Source: Erythroxylum novogranatense (lineage: Eukaryota > Streptophyta > Magnoliopsida > Malpighiales > Erythroxylaceae). From it: 64,000 nucleotides of DNA. The stretch is taken from contig CM057234.1 in the NCBI GenBank assembly GCA_029891385.1, forward strand, positions 27,762,350 to 27,826,349, written 5' to 3'. Shown one piece after another: positions 1-11,225 of this stretch; position 1 is the first letter of the stretch; each line of letters starts with the position of its first letter. Below the pieces are notes generated by a model. The model searched no databases. It saw only the letters and a list, made by a program, of their open reading frames with translations, and was not told the DNA's origin. A program made the translations under genes and the position numbers.

Positions 1-426
1 AAGAACAACCTAATTCGGAGCTCTATATCTCAAGATATCACAAAAATACTAAAGAATATTTAGAAACATATCCAACTCATACTCTTTAAATCGATCCTCT
101 CACTTTGATTCAATACATCTTTTTCAAATTAATATAAAAACCTAAAAATTATTATGGAAAGGTATAGTAATGTCTTAGAAATCCAAATCTTTAAAAATTA
201 GGTCAATCAGAGGTCGGATAAAAAAGTTATGGCCAAAAGAATGGAGAGAGGTCGGATCGGGGCTGCCTTCTCCTCTTCCGACTTTCCAACTTCTAAAATT
301 CATAACTTGTGACCTAGAACTCCAAAATTTGCAAATTTGGTATAAATGAAAAGATAAAAAGACAACCTACAACTTTCATGAAGATTTTAAAAACAATTTC
401 GATCTCTGAAGGGGTCAAAAGTTCAC
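1..426 (-). repeat. Element A, truncated 3' LTR
   Basis: This stretch matches about 5565-6030 of A's own 5' LTR (shared text such as the CATCTTTTTCAAATTAATAT block near 116 and 5679). It joins directly to integrase sequence near 426-440. The element end between integrase and LTR, including the chromodomain codons, the polypurine tract and the upstream part of the LTR, is therefore deleted. It also lacks about 50 bp holding the TGCCCTCGTGAGGGCA hairpin of the other LTR; the breakpoint is near 261-263. Confidence 0.8.
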
Positions 427-1185
427 ACAAAAGCTACAACTCTCAATGACCTCATATGGGCCTATGTACCTCGGGCTAAGCTTTCCCTTCTTACCAAATC
501 TCAAAACACCTTTCCATGGAGAAGCTCTAAGGAACACCTTGTCTCCCACTTAAAATTTCATCTCTTTTCTATGGGCATCCGTGTAGCTCTTCATCCTGTC
601 TTGAGTTGCTTTAAGCCTCTGTTTCACCAATTTAATCTTGTCAACTATAAGTTATACCAACTCAGGTCCTACAAGCTTCCTTTCACCTTCCTCATCCCAA
701 CAAATAGGAGTTTTGAATCTCCTACCATAAAAAGCTTTATAAGGTTCCATCTGAATTCCCGAGTGATAGGAATTATTGTAAGCAAACTCAATTAAAGGTA
801 GATGATCATCCCACGAACCTTTAAAATCCATAGCACAAGCTCTCAACATTGCCTCCAAAATTCGTATCGTCCTCTCCAATTGTCCATCAGTCTGTGGATG
901 GAAAGCTGTACTAAAATGCAATTTAGTCCCCAGAGCCTCTTGCAAGCTTTCCCAAAATCTGGAGGTAAACCTAGGATCCCTATTCGAGACTATCGAACGT
1001 GGAATCCCATGAAGTCTGATTATCTCATCCACATATTTCTTATCCAAAGCATTTAAAGAATCTATCTGTCGAATTGGCAAGAAATGTGCTGACTTAGTCA
1101 ATCTATCAATGATCACCCATACTACATCATGTTTTTTGCTAGTCCTCGGTAATCCCATCAAGAAATCCGTTGTAATTTTTTCCAT
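427..1185 (-). pseudogene. Element A integrase core, inactivated
   Basis: Gypsy integrase catalytic core, 177 codons open from 1185 to 652, then a stop and further recognisable integrase sequence to about 430. In B the catalytic triad is Asp22-Asp63-Glu99 (DX35E). Here the first Asp (residue 27, in IIDRLTKSAHF) and the Glu (residue 104, in GQLERT) are kept, but the second catalytic position is Asn (residue 68, in VSNRDPRF; codon near 982-984). The loss of the middle Asp alone should abolish strand transfer. The GPY region follows the stop near 650, and the chromodomain has been deleted. Compared with B, A still has about 63 bp after GERK that B lacks. Confidence 0.9.
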
Positions 1186-1187
1186 TT

Positions 1188-1856
1188 TTATTTCGAAATC
1201 GACAAAGAATTAAGCTTGCCTGAAGGTGCTTGGTGTTCTGTCTTAACTTGTTGACGCACTAAGTATCTTTTAGCATACTCTGCAACATCCTTCTTCATTC
1301 CCTTCCACCAAAAATGCTCTTTCAAATCCCGATACATCCTCGAGCTCCCTGGGTGCATTGCATAAGGAGCATTGTGCACCTCATCAAGAATCTTATCCTT
1401 TAGCTCTAACATGTCTGGAACACATAATCTGTTTCTCATAACCATCAATCCATCTTCTCTTATCTCAATCTCGGAATGTTTATCACTTTTAAGTTCTTCT
1501 CGAAGTTTGCTCAAATATTTATCATGTTCCTGCAATTCCTTAATCTTGTCATTCAATACCAGCCTCATTCTAAAATTTGCCAACACACAATCAGGTTCAA
1601 CTTGTCTCAATGTCACATTAAGTCTGGCTAATTCCTTCAACAAAGAAAGGTACACCGTTTCCACATGTGCCATAGTGGACTTCCTACTCAGTGCATCTGC
1701 TACCACATTAGCTTTCCCCGGATGGTAGTCTATCATCAAGTCATAATCCTTTAACAATTCTAACCATCGTCTCTGTCTCAAATTCAACTCTTTCTGGCTC
1801 AACAGGTACTTAAGACTCTTGTGGTCTGTAAACACCCTAGTAGTAACTCCATACAA
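1188..1856 (-). pseudogene. Element A RNase H end and integrase zinc domain, inactivated
   Basis: The 222-codon stretch begins in the RNase H domain ([11 protein letters not shown], then [10 protein letters not shown] with a conserved Asp) and continues through a linker into the integrase N-terminal HHCC region ([19 protein letters not shown]). Where B has AKRCLVCQQ, A has AKRYLVRQQ, so both zinc-binding cysteines are gone. It is separated from the upstream RT/RNase H segment by a stop: the tryptophan of KIWRHY has become TGA near 1866. It is a relic. Confidence 0.88.
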
Positions 1857-1865
1857 GTAATGTTT

Positions 1866-2676
1866 TCAAATCTTCAATGCAAAAATTATAGTAGCCAATT
1901 CCAAGTCATGTGTCGGATAATTCATTTCATAAGGCTTTAATTGCCTAGAAGCATAGGCAATCACTTTATCTTCTTGCATCAACACACACCCTAGACCCTT
2001 CCTTGAGGCATCACTATACACAATGTATCCATCATCACCAGAAGGCAATGTCAAAATCGGTGCAGTTGTGAGCCTATTCTTCAATTCCTCAAAACTGCTC
2101 TGGCACTCCTTAATCCACACAAATTTCTGATTCTTCCTTTTCAATTCGGAGAGTTGAGCAGTTATCATAGAAAATCCCTCCATAAACCTCCTGTAATACC
2201 AGGTTAATCCCAAGAAACTTTTCACTTTAGCTACATTCTTTGATACTTCCCATTTCACAACCGCTTCTATCTTTCTTAGATCTACATGCACCCTTTTTTC
2301 CAAAATTACATGTCCAAGGAACACCACTTCTCTTAGCCAAAATTTATATTTATCGAATTTGACATACAACTCTTCCTTCCTCAATGTCCCCAAAGCATGT
2401 CTCAAGTGTTCTTCATGCTCCTTATCACTCTTGGAATAAACCAATATGTCATCAATAAAGACTATGAAAAATTGATCTAAGAAAGGCTTGAAGACTCTAT
2501 TCATCAAATCCATAAAAATTGCAGGTGCATTCGTTAACCCAAAAGGCATAACCAAGAATTCAAAGTGGCCATACCGTGTTCTAAAAAGTAGTCTTTGACA
2601 CATCGGTCTCCCTTATCCTCAACTGGTGGTAACTCGATCTCAAATCAATCTTGGAAAAGAATCTTGCCCCTTGTAA
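1866..2676 (-). pseudogene. Element A reverse transcriptase (palm) and RNase H, broken
   Basis: Open for 245 codons from 2603, preceded by about 70 bp of recognisable but frameshifted RT sequence. It carries [16 protein letters not shown] sequence, the catalytic FIDD box (Asp51-Asp52 of this open stretch) and the LGHVI and FLGL motifs of gypsy RT. RNase H then starts with [13 protein letters not shown] (catalytic Asp) and continues to [13 protein letters not shown] premature TGA ends the frame at 1866. A stop or frameshift near 2604-2676 removes the DLRSGYHQ motif from the frame. Inactive. Confidence 0.9.
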
Positions 2677-3744
2677 TTAGTCAAACAAATCATCTGTGCG
2701 TGGGAGTGGATATCTATTCTTAATGGTGGCATGATTGAGCTTTCTATAACCCACATACATTCGCAATGACCCATCTTTCTTCTTCACATAGAGGACTGGA
2801 GCTCCCCAAGGCGACGAACTCAGCCTAATGTAACCCTTCTCTAACAAATCTTCCAGTTGCTCTTTAAGCTCCTTCAATTGTGCCAGAGCGATTCGGTAAG
2901 GCGGAATTGAGATCGGCATAGTACCTGAAAGAAGCTCAATGGGAAACTCAATTTCCTTAGGTGGAGATAGTCCTGACAATTCCTCGAGAAAGACATTCGA
3001 GAATTCCCTGACTACAGGAATATCTTCTAACCTCCCTCTATCTGCCTTTATGCCTAACACATAAGCCAAAAATGCTTCACACCCCTTCCTCATCATTCTC
3101 TCTGCTGTCATAGCCGAAATAACCCAAGGTGGACTGACTTTTCTATCTCCCATAAACACCACTTTTCTGCCATTCTCTAACTTGAATTTCACTGTCTTCT
3201 GCTTGCAGTCTAAGTTGGCATGATACATTTCTAATGTATCCATACCCAAGATCACATCCAATCCCTCCATCTTCAAGGGCATCAAATTCACCACTAATTG
3301 TCCTCCACTAATACATATCTCACAATCTTTATAAACTTGACTAATAATAATATACTGGCCGATTGGGGTACTCACCATCAAAGGAGTATCCAAAGGGCTC
3401 AAATTTCTCCTATGCACAGTTTTACCCGATGAAATAAATGAATGGGTAGAACCCGGATCAATTAAAACAATTTCATCATCATCAAATAATTTAACCATAC
3501 CCGTCACCACTTCTAGATCGACCTCTGCATCCTCCCGTGTCATTGTAAACACTCTAGCTAGTGCTTGCCCCCTTAATCTTCCTGGAGGATTTACTCTCTT
3601 AGCTGCCTCATAGCTACCCACTTCAGTTGCAGTCTTTTGTCCCACTGTCTCTGTTCTCTTAGAAGCTTGCATCTGTGATCCCTCTCTTCTGACCGACTTT
3701 GGACACTCTCTGGCCATGTTTCCTTTCTCTCCACAATTTAACAT
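2677..3744 (-). pseudogene. Element A protease and RT N-terminal part
   Basis: 355 codons open. It begins with a CCHC-like zinc knuckle ([12 protein letters not shown]), followed by an aspartic protease with the active-site motif [10 protein letters not shown] (Asp96 of this open stretch). The flap/second-half region VILGMDTL comes next. RT then begins with PPYRIA...[40 protein letters not shown] and ends at [11 protein letters not shown] before a stop. The protease uses DPG, as B does. In the gag half, the first Cys of the second knuckle is lost. Confidence 0.88.
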
Positions 3745-5022
3745 TCCCCTTTATGGAACCTTCCACAATGCTCACATTTGGGAATGGGTGGCCTATCCCC
3801 ATCTCCACTTCTATTGCCTCCCACCGTTGAGGCTTGGTGAGAAACAGTAGAAGTCTTTTTAGGTCTAGGTCTGTTTGCACCACTGCTCCTCTCCTCAGAC
3901 TGCACAGGGAAAGTTCTGGCACTCCTCTCAGGCATAGAAGTACCACCTTCCCTCTTGGACCGCTCTCTTCCTTTTTTTTCTTCTTGTGACCTCTTGATGT
4001 TCTTGATGTTTCGACCCTCAGCGCCGTTCAACTAGTCGTTGAAAGTCACAAGTTCTGACTACCACTATCTCTCTGATGGCTAGGTGCACCGACTCAAACT
4101 GGCAACACTTAGCGCCGGTTCACACAGTTGTCAAGATATGTTACTGAGATGATGTTGAGTGAGGTTGCTAAGTGCTGCCGGTTTGAGTCAGGGCTGCACC
4201 TAGCCATCAGAGAGAAAGTGGTAGTGCAGAATTTCTGTAACTTTCAACAGCTAGTTGAAGCAGCGTTAAGGGTTGAAAACATCAAGAACATAAAGAGTGC
4301 TGTCAGCAAGAAAAGAAAGGGAAGAGAGCGATCCAAGAGGGAAGGTGGTACTTCTATGTCTGAGAGGTCAGTAACATATCTCGACAACTGTGTAAACCGG
4401 CGTTTATACTCACTAACTGTCATCTCCCTCTAGGTGAGACTCAGGAATTCTCTCTGCTTCTGCTGGATGTATACCTCAGACAGATATTTCTTCTTATTAG
4501 CAGCGAGGAAGTCCTTCCATGCCAACCCTGTCAGTTTTAACTGGCTTCTTGGTACACACTCCCACCAATGCAAAGCATCCCCCTAAAGTAGACTTGCAAC
4601 ATAAACAATCTTCTCATCATCTTCACAGTCCATCTACTCTAATACCCTCTCTGTCTTCCTCAACCAAGTCTCGACTTCTTAGGATCAGTGGTCCTATAAA
4701 AGTCCACTACTCCATACTTCCTCAGCTTGTCAAACTGTTTCCCTCTTTTAACTGGGACCGACGTAGAAGCCTGCGACATCTGATCCATATCCTAGACAAA
4801 GGCTCGAGTAAATTCCTGAAACAATCTTGGATCTAGTGTAGACACTTGCTTTGACTGACTAGGCGACTCTCGCGTCTGAGATCGGATGGGCTCACTACTT
4901 TGCCCTAAGGAAGCCTCAGCAACTCCATGGGCTACTGACTCATCGGTGCTCTCCTCTCTTAGTGGAGAGTCAGGTGTAATTGAACCTTGCAAAACTCCTT
5001 GTGTCCTTCTATGAGGTGGCAT
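3721..5022 (-). pseudogene. Element A gag, rearranged
   Basis: Starts with MPPHRRTQGVLQGS at 5022, matching the MPPRRRIRGVMQGS start of gag in B. The capsid-like part (about 4436-4790) is frameshifted. The middle part is carried by the plus strand at 4110-4362 (FESGLHLAIREKVVVQNF...). The C-terminal part at 3738-4031 is back on the minus strand and ends in the [12 protein letters not shown] zinc knuckle. The orientation switch makes a continuous gag impossible. The Arg/Lys/Ser-rich stretch before the knuckle matches B. Confidence 0.85.
3930..4410. repeat. Inverted duplication inside gag of element A
   Basis: Plus-strand 4110-4362 encodes a gag segment whose minus-strand equivalent is partly present on both sides. 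About 3930-4109 is the inverted partner of about 4165-4362 (for example GAAGTACCACCTTCCCTCTTGG against its complement). About 4363-4410 is the inverted partner of about 4104-4140 (CACAGTTGTC...AGATATGTTACTGA in both). The structure is normal / inverted copy / normal with overlaps at each side, as expected from template switching, not a simple inversion. Confidence 0.85.
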
Positions 5023-5200
5023 CTTACTCCTTCAATGAAAACACTAATAATTAGCTTACAGTTCATTTTAATCTTAGTTCCTATATGTATGCATGATATG
5101 CATGTCACTTAATGCAAACAATCAATTCACAATGCAACAATTAATTACATAACAAAACAATTCACCCTACAATGCCTTCTAAGCCTAGGACAAAGCCTAA

Positions 5201-5212
5201 TCTTTGATACCA
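5201..5212 (-). promoter_or_regulatory. Primer-binding site of element A
   Basis: The minus strand reads TGGTATCAAAGA, five bases inside the 5' LTR end at 5218. The first eight bases match the usual plant tRNA-iMet PBS TGGTATCAGAGC; a mismatch (G to A) follows. It marks the LTR boundary and the element's orientation. Confidence 0.75.
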
Positions 5213-5845
5213 AACAATGTTGGACCCCGTTTCCGAAGTCCAACATTCGGAATCATAAACGCATGGAGGGCTCACTTCATATAACTTACTGAGCATAATT
5301 AGGGAACTTCCATTTGGATTCTCAGACCGGCTTCTTCAGAACATTTTCTCCCCCTTAAATTAAGTTTCTAACGACACTAAATACACTCAACTTGGTTCAG
5401 AAATGAAGAAGTTATGGCCAAAACACTATTAGGATAACATTAAACCAAGACTGAATACTACACCCGAATTCACTCCAGAAATTGAAAGTCTTAGGGACTG
5501 AATTGAAATTCAATTCCTTCTGATGAATTGTAGCTTCATGTCTCTAGTTTATTTAGAAATAAAAACAACCTCATTAGGAACTCTATAGCTCAAGATATCT
5601 CTAAAATATTGAAGCATATTCAGAAACATATCCAACTCATACTCTTTAAACCGATCCTCTCACTTTGATTCAATACATCTTTTTCAAATTAATATCAAAA
5701 CCTACAAATTATTATGAAGAGGTAGAGGAATGTCTTAGAAATCCAACTCTTCAAAAATCAGGTCAATCGGAGGTCGGATGAAAAATTTATGTCCAAAAGA
5801 ATGGAGAGAGGTCGAATCGGGGAGGAAAAATCATAAATCGGCGCT

Positions 5846-6370
5846 TGCCCTCGTGAGGGCACATGCGAATGCTGCCTCTCCTCTTCTGACTTTTCAACTT
5901 CTAAAATTCATAACTTGTGATCCAGAACTCCAAAATTTGCAAATTTGGTATCAATGGAAAGATAAAAAGACAACTTACAACTTTCATGAAGATCTTAAAA
6001 ACAATTTCTGTCTTTGAAGGGGTCAAAAGTTCACACAAAAGTGACTGGTCGACAAGCTCATCCTGAACAGCATTATAACTTCTAAAAATCACATCTTCCT
6101 TCTCCATTACCTAAAAATTCCATACTTTATATCAACGGAAAGATAAAAAAACAACCTACAACTTTCATGAAATCTTAAGAGCAATTTCTGCCTCTATAAA
6201 GGTCAAATTTTCAATCAATTTGACTGCCCCTAAAAATTCATTCTAAACAACATCAAGACTTCAATCGATCATAACTTCTAGCCCCGATATCGAAAAATGT
6301 CATACTTTATAAAGTTAGAAAGTTGGAAATATAAGCTACAACTTTTATTCAGACCACTTTGGCTGATTCT
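5846..6370 (-). repeat. LTR A palindrome and R-unit repeats
   Basis: 5846-5861 is TGCCCTCGTGAGGGCA, two 7-base arms around GT. After it, three diverged units begin with a CATAACTT-like core near 5909, 6073 and 6270 (spacing about 165 and 197 bp). Each continues through an AAATTTG/ATACTTTATA block, a GGAAAGAT block and CTACAACTTTCATGA. The same three-unit layout recurs in element E at 44956, 45117 and 45308 (spacing 161 and 191). Confidence 0.7.
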
Positions 6371-8299
6371 ATCTAGATCAATACAGTTTTTCCACTAAAT
6401 CTCTGCACACCATTCCTTCACCTAGGAAGGCTTACCAAAACACAATTCCCTTCATATTCACCCACTACCAAGTGCCTTTCGGTACTTTTGAGGTCCAACT
6501 CAACCAATTCATCTCATACACCCTTCAAATCTCCAACATGTTATTCCACAACAAATAACCAATTTCAAACTCAACAATGAAGAACATGCGCATGCACATT
6601 CCTCTTTCACAAAAATCAGACACAATCTCATACACTATCTATAAAGCAACACAATCATACTCAAAGGAGAATACTTAAATTCTCATTCTCATTTCCAACA
6701 AAAATAAATGTTCATGCATAGCTTTAAATACATATCAACATGTCCATCATGAACTAAGCACAAGATACATAATACATGAGATGCTCAATGTTTGATATGC
6801 TTGACAAGCTATCCAAAAGGCCAGTTACTAACTTAGTACAAAAGTATCTAAAGCCTTGGAGTTTTCCGATGCCTTGCAAGGTTCACGCTTGTCTTGTTTT
6901 GCACCTGAGGAGGGAAAGTGGGCTGAGCAACTTAACTTATTGGCTAATACGTTTATAGCCATCGGTAATGAGCCACACAACAAGCACAAATACACATATA
7001 TCAAGCAATCCAATTCATTCGCAAATTCATCACATAATTCATAATCAATCAAAATTTATCACATCAAGCATATCATGAAATCTTTTATCAATTATAACAC
7101 TTTATTATGCATCATACTCAACAAAGCCATAATGAAATGCACAACAAATAGCTAGAGTGTAACATCCCCTCTCCTATAGGAAAGGGTAGTTTGGTACTTA
7201 GGACGGGTTCGGGATATTAACTTATATCTCGGCATGCGCATACAGCATATAGCCTCTATACTTACTGATTGGTTGCACATGCACATAGTATACATGCATT
7301 CATGTCATCTTCCGGCATAGGGTTGAAATTGAACTTCTGTGTGAAATTAAAGGAGTAATTGAGTTTGAAAAATTATTTGAACTGCGCCATAAATTGTTTT
7401 ACATTTTTAGGGATTTTTAGAAATTTTTCTGGATTTTTCTGGAGACAATTCCCGGATCGGCAAAATCGCCAATTGGCGAACTGGCCGATTCTTGGTAGCA
7501 AAAATCGCTACCCACTGGTACTGTAATAGTGGGTATTTTATTTTGGGACTGAAAGTAGGGTCATTGGAGTTAAATGGAGTAACATTTTGGGACTGGATTA
7601 AACTAATATATATTGACTTTTCAAATAAAAAGAAACCAATGGTATTATGCCATTTAGAAGCATCATTAAATGCTTCTCTTCATTGTTCTCGGACATGTAT
7701 GTTGTTTTAAAGGAAAGGGATAATTGTTAGGCTTTTGGTTTATGTATAGCCATCCGAAACACACACACACACAAACTCTTCTTTAAAGCCATCGAAATCT
7801 TTCTCCTTCTCTCATCTTCCTTATAACTTCAAGCTATTATCTCTTACTCCCATCAAAGTTAGATGATAACTTTTGTGCATGCTTGAGAAGGAAAGGAGGT
7901 TGGTATTTTGGTGTGGAAGTTAGAAGGGGTTATTGAAGCTTTGAAGGAGATTTGGTGTTAGGTAAGTTTTCATTTAAGGAATTGAGTTTTAAATGATGTC
8001 TTTCATATGGATTAAATGCCATGATAGTGTGGAGTAGTTAATAAAAGGTTTAAAGCATGTATTAGGTTCATGTAGGCATTAAAGTGATGATTAATATGGT
8101 TGGAAGAAATGGGTTTAAGGCTAGGTGTTGTTGAGTGGAAATTAATGATATGGTTTGATATTGAATTGAATATGGATAATTATTTGAGTATTTGAATTGA
8201 GGAATTTAATGCTGCCAATTTTTCAGTGTTAGCCCTAGTATATGTATGACTGTAGTAATATTTAATTTGTATTTATTTTGATGTCTAGTGATGTGAAAA

Positions 8300-9480
8300 A
8301 GGCATTGGAAGTGGTTGAACGAAGGTTAACCTTAAATCTGGAAAATTAGATTTGTAATTGATGTTACTGTTTTATTCATAACTTATTGTGTAGAAATGCA
8401 AATGAGGCAGGGTTTGTGCCCAATGAAACTTTGGGATGTTGGCTTCAATTTAGTGTGAAATAGGTGTTGTTGAATTGTAATGTTAGAGGGTCGAAATTTT
8501 GCATGGGAAGTTACTGTTTTATTGCCTGTGAACAGTAACCGAAACCATAACCTATGAGTTTTGCTGATTTTTAGAAATTAATTGAGATGGAATTAGGGAA
8601 AATGGTCTTCATGGAAGTTGTGGAATATTGAATTATCTTTCCATTGCTACTGATCTTGCTATTTTTAGAATTCTATATTGGGAGATATGAATTGATTACT
8701 AATGACTGGTTTTGAGCATTTTGGATGAAACCTAGCTTAAGTGTGATTTTGTGAGTTTACTGATTGGAGGCAATTTTAACATTTTGTGTGGACTGAATTG
8801 GTGTGAGTGAGCTTCTGAAGAATTGTAGAGGAAGAGATTACCTTGAAATTGATATATGGTGAGTATTTTTTAGAAGTCAGAATTGGGAGTTATGATTTTG
8901 TAAAAATTGATCCTGCATTAGGTTATAAATGGCTGATCATAACAGAAACTTCCATAACAGTTTTGAAATTGTTAGAGATCGAATTGGATGTTGAGTGCTT
9001 TATGAAAATTGAATTTTGAGATGTTATCTTTACAGGGATATAAAGTTCTGATTTTATTGACTTGTATACTGGAAGTTATGATTCTTGTAAGGTTACTGCC
9101 CAAATTGGAGGATTGCAGGGACAGTAACATTAGATGAATTAATTGACTTGTTTAGAAATAGAATTTGATTTTGGGTTGTTCATGAAAGTTGTAGATAACA
9201 TTGTGATCTTGATGAGCATCTTTATTGTGCAATTTTTGACTGAACAGAATGAGAGTTACTAAATTTACCATGTGTTGTTCTGTTTTAAGAGGTATGGACT
9301 AGGCAGCATCTTTGATAGGATTTTTTACACCCTTAGGGGTGGAATTGATTTTTATGGTATTCTTGAAAATTGTAGAGGGTTTCATAAGCTTTCCAACAAG
9401 GTATATTTTGTATTTTTCTGGATTGTGTGCTAAGAATTATGGGTATTGAAAGTTGGATTAAAAATCAGAAAAAAAGGGGA
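8300..9480 (+). repeat. Diverged tandem R units in LTR K
   Basis: A run of imperfect units. Each has a GAAAATTGTAGA / GAAAGTTGTAGA core (for example near 9184 and 9363), a short AT-rich block, then a GGAAGTTATGATT-like end (for example 9071). It is the plus-strand counterpart of the units in A and E. Unit borders are blurred, and I count roughly eight. Confidence 0.5.
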
Positions 9481-9502
9481 AGGGGAATGGGAATTTTGCC
9501 TG

Positions 9503-9620
9503 ATCACTAGGGTGACGCCTCACCCTAGTGGACGAGGCTTAATGAGGCGGCGTCACTAGGGTGATGCCTCACCCTAGTGATGAGGTTGGATAAAACAGCC
9601 TCGCTGGAGCGAGGCTGGTT
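9503..9620 (+). repeat. Palindromic cassette of LTR K
   Basis: Two copies of CACTAGGGTG...CACCCTAGTG (near 9505-9530 and 9552-9580), each a 10-11 base inverted repeat around CGCCT or TGCCT. They are followed by GCCTCGCTGGAGCGAGGC, another hairpin. This GC-rich island sits in AT-rich sequence, about 100 bp before the conserved CGATTGACTCGATTCTTGAGG block (9721). Confidence 0.75.
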
Positions 9621-10829
9621 TTCTTTTTTATTTTATTTATTTTGTTATTATTATTTTGATTTGTTAAATGGGTATTTTAGGATTTCTTGCTTCTTTGTCA
9701 ATTTCTTTTCCGTCAGACGTCCGATTGACTCGATTCTTGAGGCAATCGGATTCGTATAATATTTAATTTCATTTTGTGAGAATTTGGGAATTTTTGGACG
9801 GGAAATTGACGTGGCCCCGGATAATTGTTCGGTAATCACTGTTTTATTTAATTGGGGACCTATAGAGGTCCGAATTGCGCGCCGTCAGCGCCAATAGTTT
9901 TCTAATTTTTAGACGGATTTTTCTGAGGGAAAAAAATGAGATTAGGGCCGGGAATTCATGAACATGCATTATACACGTTTTAATTATTCCATGTGCATTA
10001 GTTGGTCACTCTAACTATACAGTTAGTAATGTTTGCCTATTTTAATTGCTATAGAGGCTCAGTTGGACCGTAGATCCACGAACTTGGCAGAGACTTCCCG
10101 GCAATAGCTCGGAAGTTATTAGGTGAGTAACCTAGATGGTTTCTCAATTTTTATGTGTTTAATATCTCGCAATTATGCCATGTGGAGATAATGGATGGGA
10201 ACATGTGTGTTTGATTTTGAATGATTTGGACCATGGGTCCGAAATATTTGGAATGAGATATCGAAGTCTTTGGAATTGATGTTCATGTGACTACTTGGGA
10301 TAGACATATGTGAATATGTTAAATAGGAATCGGTTATGGTGTGGATTTGGACATTTACATTCATACATAATTGCATGATCGATGGTGGCGGTTGTGACGG
10401 GAAGCGACCAACGAGAGCTTTAAGCTCAATCGGATTGGGCCTTGAGTCCACAGTGATTTAGAGCCTATGGCTCACCGATTAATCGCCCTTTAAGGGACGA
10501 TTTGAGCGCCGATCCACAACAACAAATTAAATTGAAAAGCGTCTCATACACATTTCATGTGCATTTGAATTGGATTCTTTTGATCGATAACGTGATAATC
10601 ATGTGGTACTTCGAATGTGTTTGAGTGATATAGCTATGTGAATCTGTGAATATGCATGAATTGGGTGAACCATCGATGATGGTTTCTCACCGAGTTCGCA
10701 AACTCACCCAACATTGCAACTATTTTTCAGAATCAAGAGTACCCGTTAGTGAACCGTGTATGGTTACTACAAGAGAGTCGGTGTCCGATGTCGGGATCGC
10801 CCACGTCTGCATTCGTGTTATCTTGACTT

Positions 10830-11225
10830 ATGTGTAAATTTATATTCCAAAGCTTCGGTTCAAAGATATCGAGCTCTAGGCTCGATTCAAGATCAATGGC
10901 ATCTCGGTTCACAATTTTCCTTTTAACGATGTGATGCGATTGTGCATGAATGCACATGTCCCATATCAAGAAACATGGTAATACACGGTCAAATACACAA
11001 TATAATCATACAATCCAATTAACAATTGCCTAATGCTTATTTCACAGTCAATTGGGCCATATATAACCACATAATCCCCGTAGGGCAGTCAATTCACAAC
11101 AATAATTCATGTATTCCCGTAGGTAATCAAACCACGCTTAACACATAGATTGAATAACCAACTAGGTTACTCACCTAATAACTTCATGCTAGCGCTGGAG
11201 ATAATTCTCCCCGAGACGCGTCTAT
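10830..11225. repeat. Inverted LTR segment inside K
   Basis: The plus strand contains AACCAACTAGGTTACTCACC (near 11157-11176), the reverse complement of the GGTGAGTAACCTAG block that sits at 10121 in K itself and at 32361 in H. It also contains an inverted GAGCTCGATATC block (near 10868). The direct motif AACCATCGATGATGGTT occurs on both sides (10668 and 11464). Same logic as the gag inverted duplication in element A. Confidence 0.65.

Noticed and set aside
7750..7775. Short CA dinucleotide run
   Set aside because: Only about seven repeats; unremarkable in this sequence.
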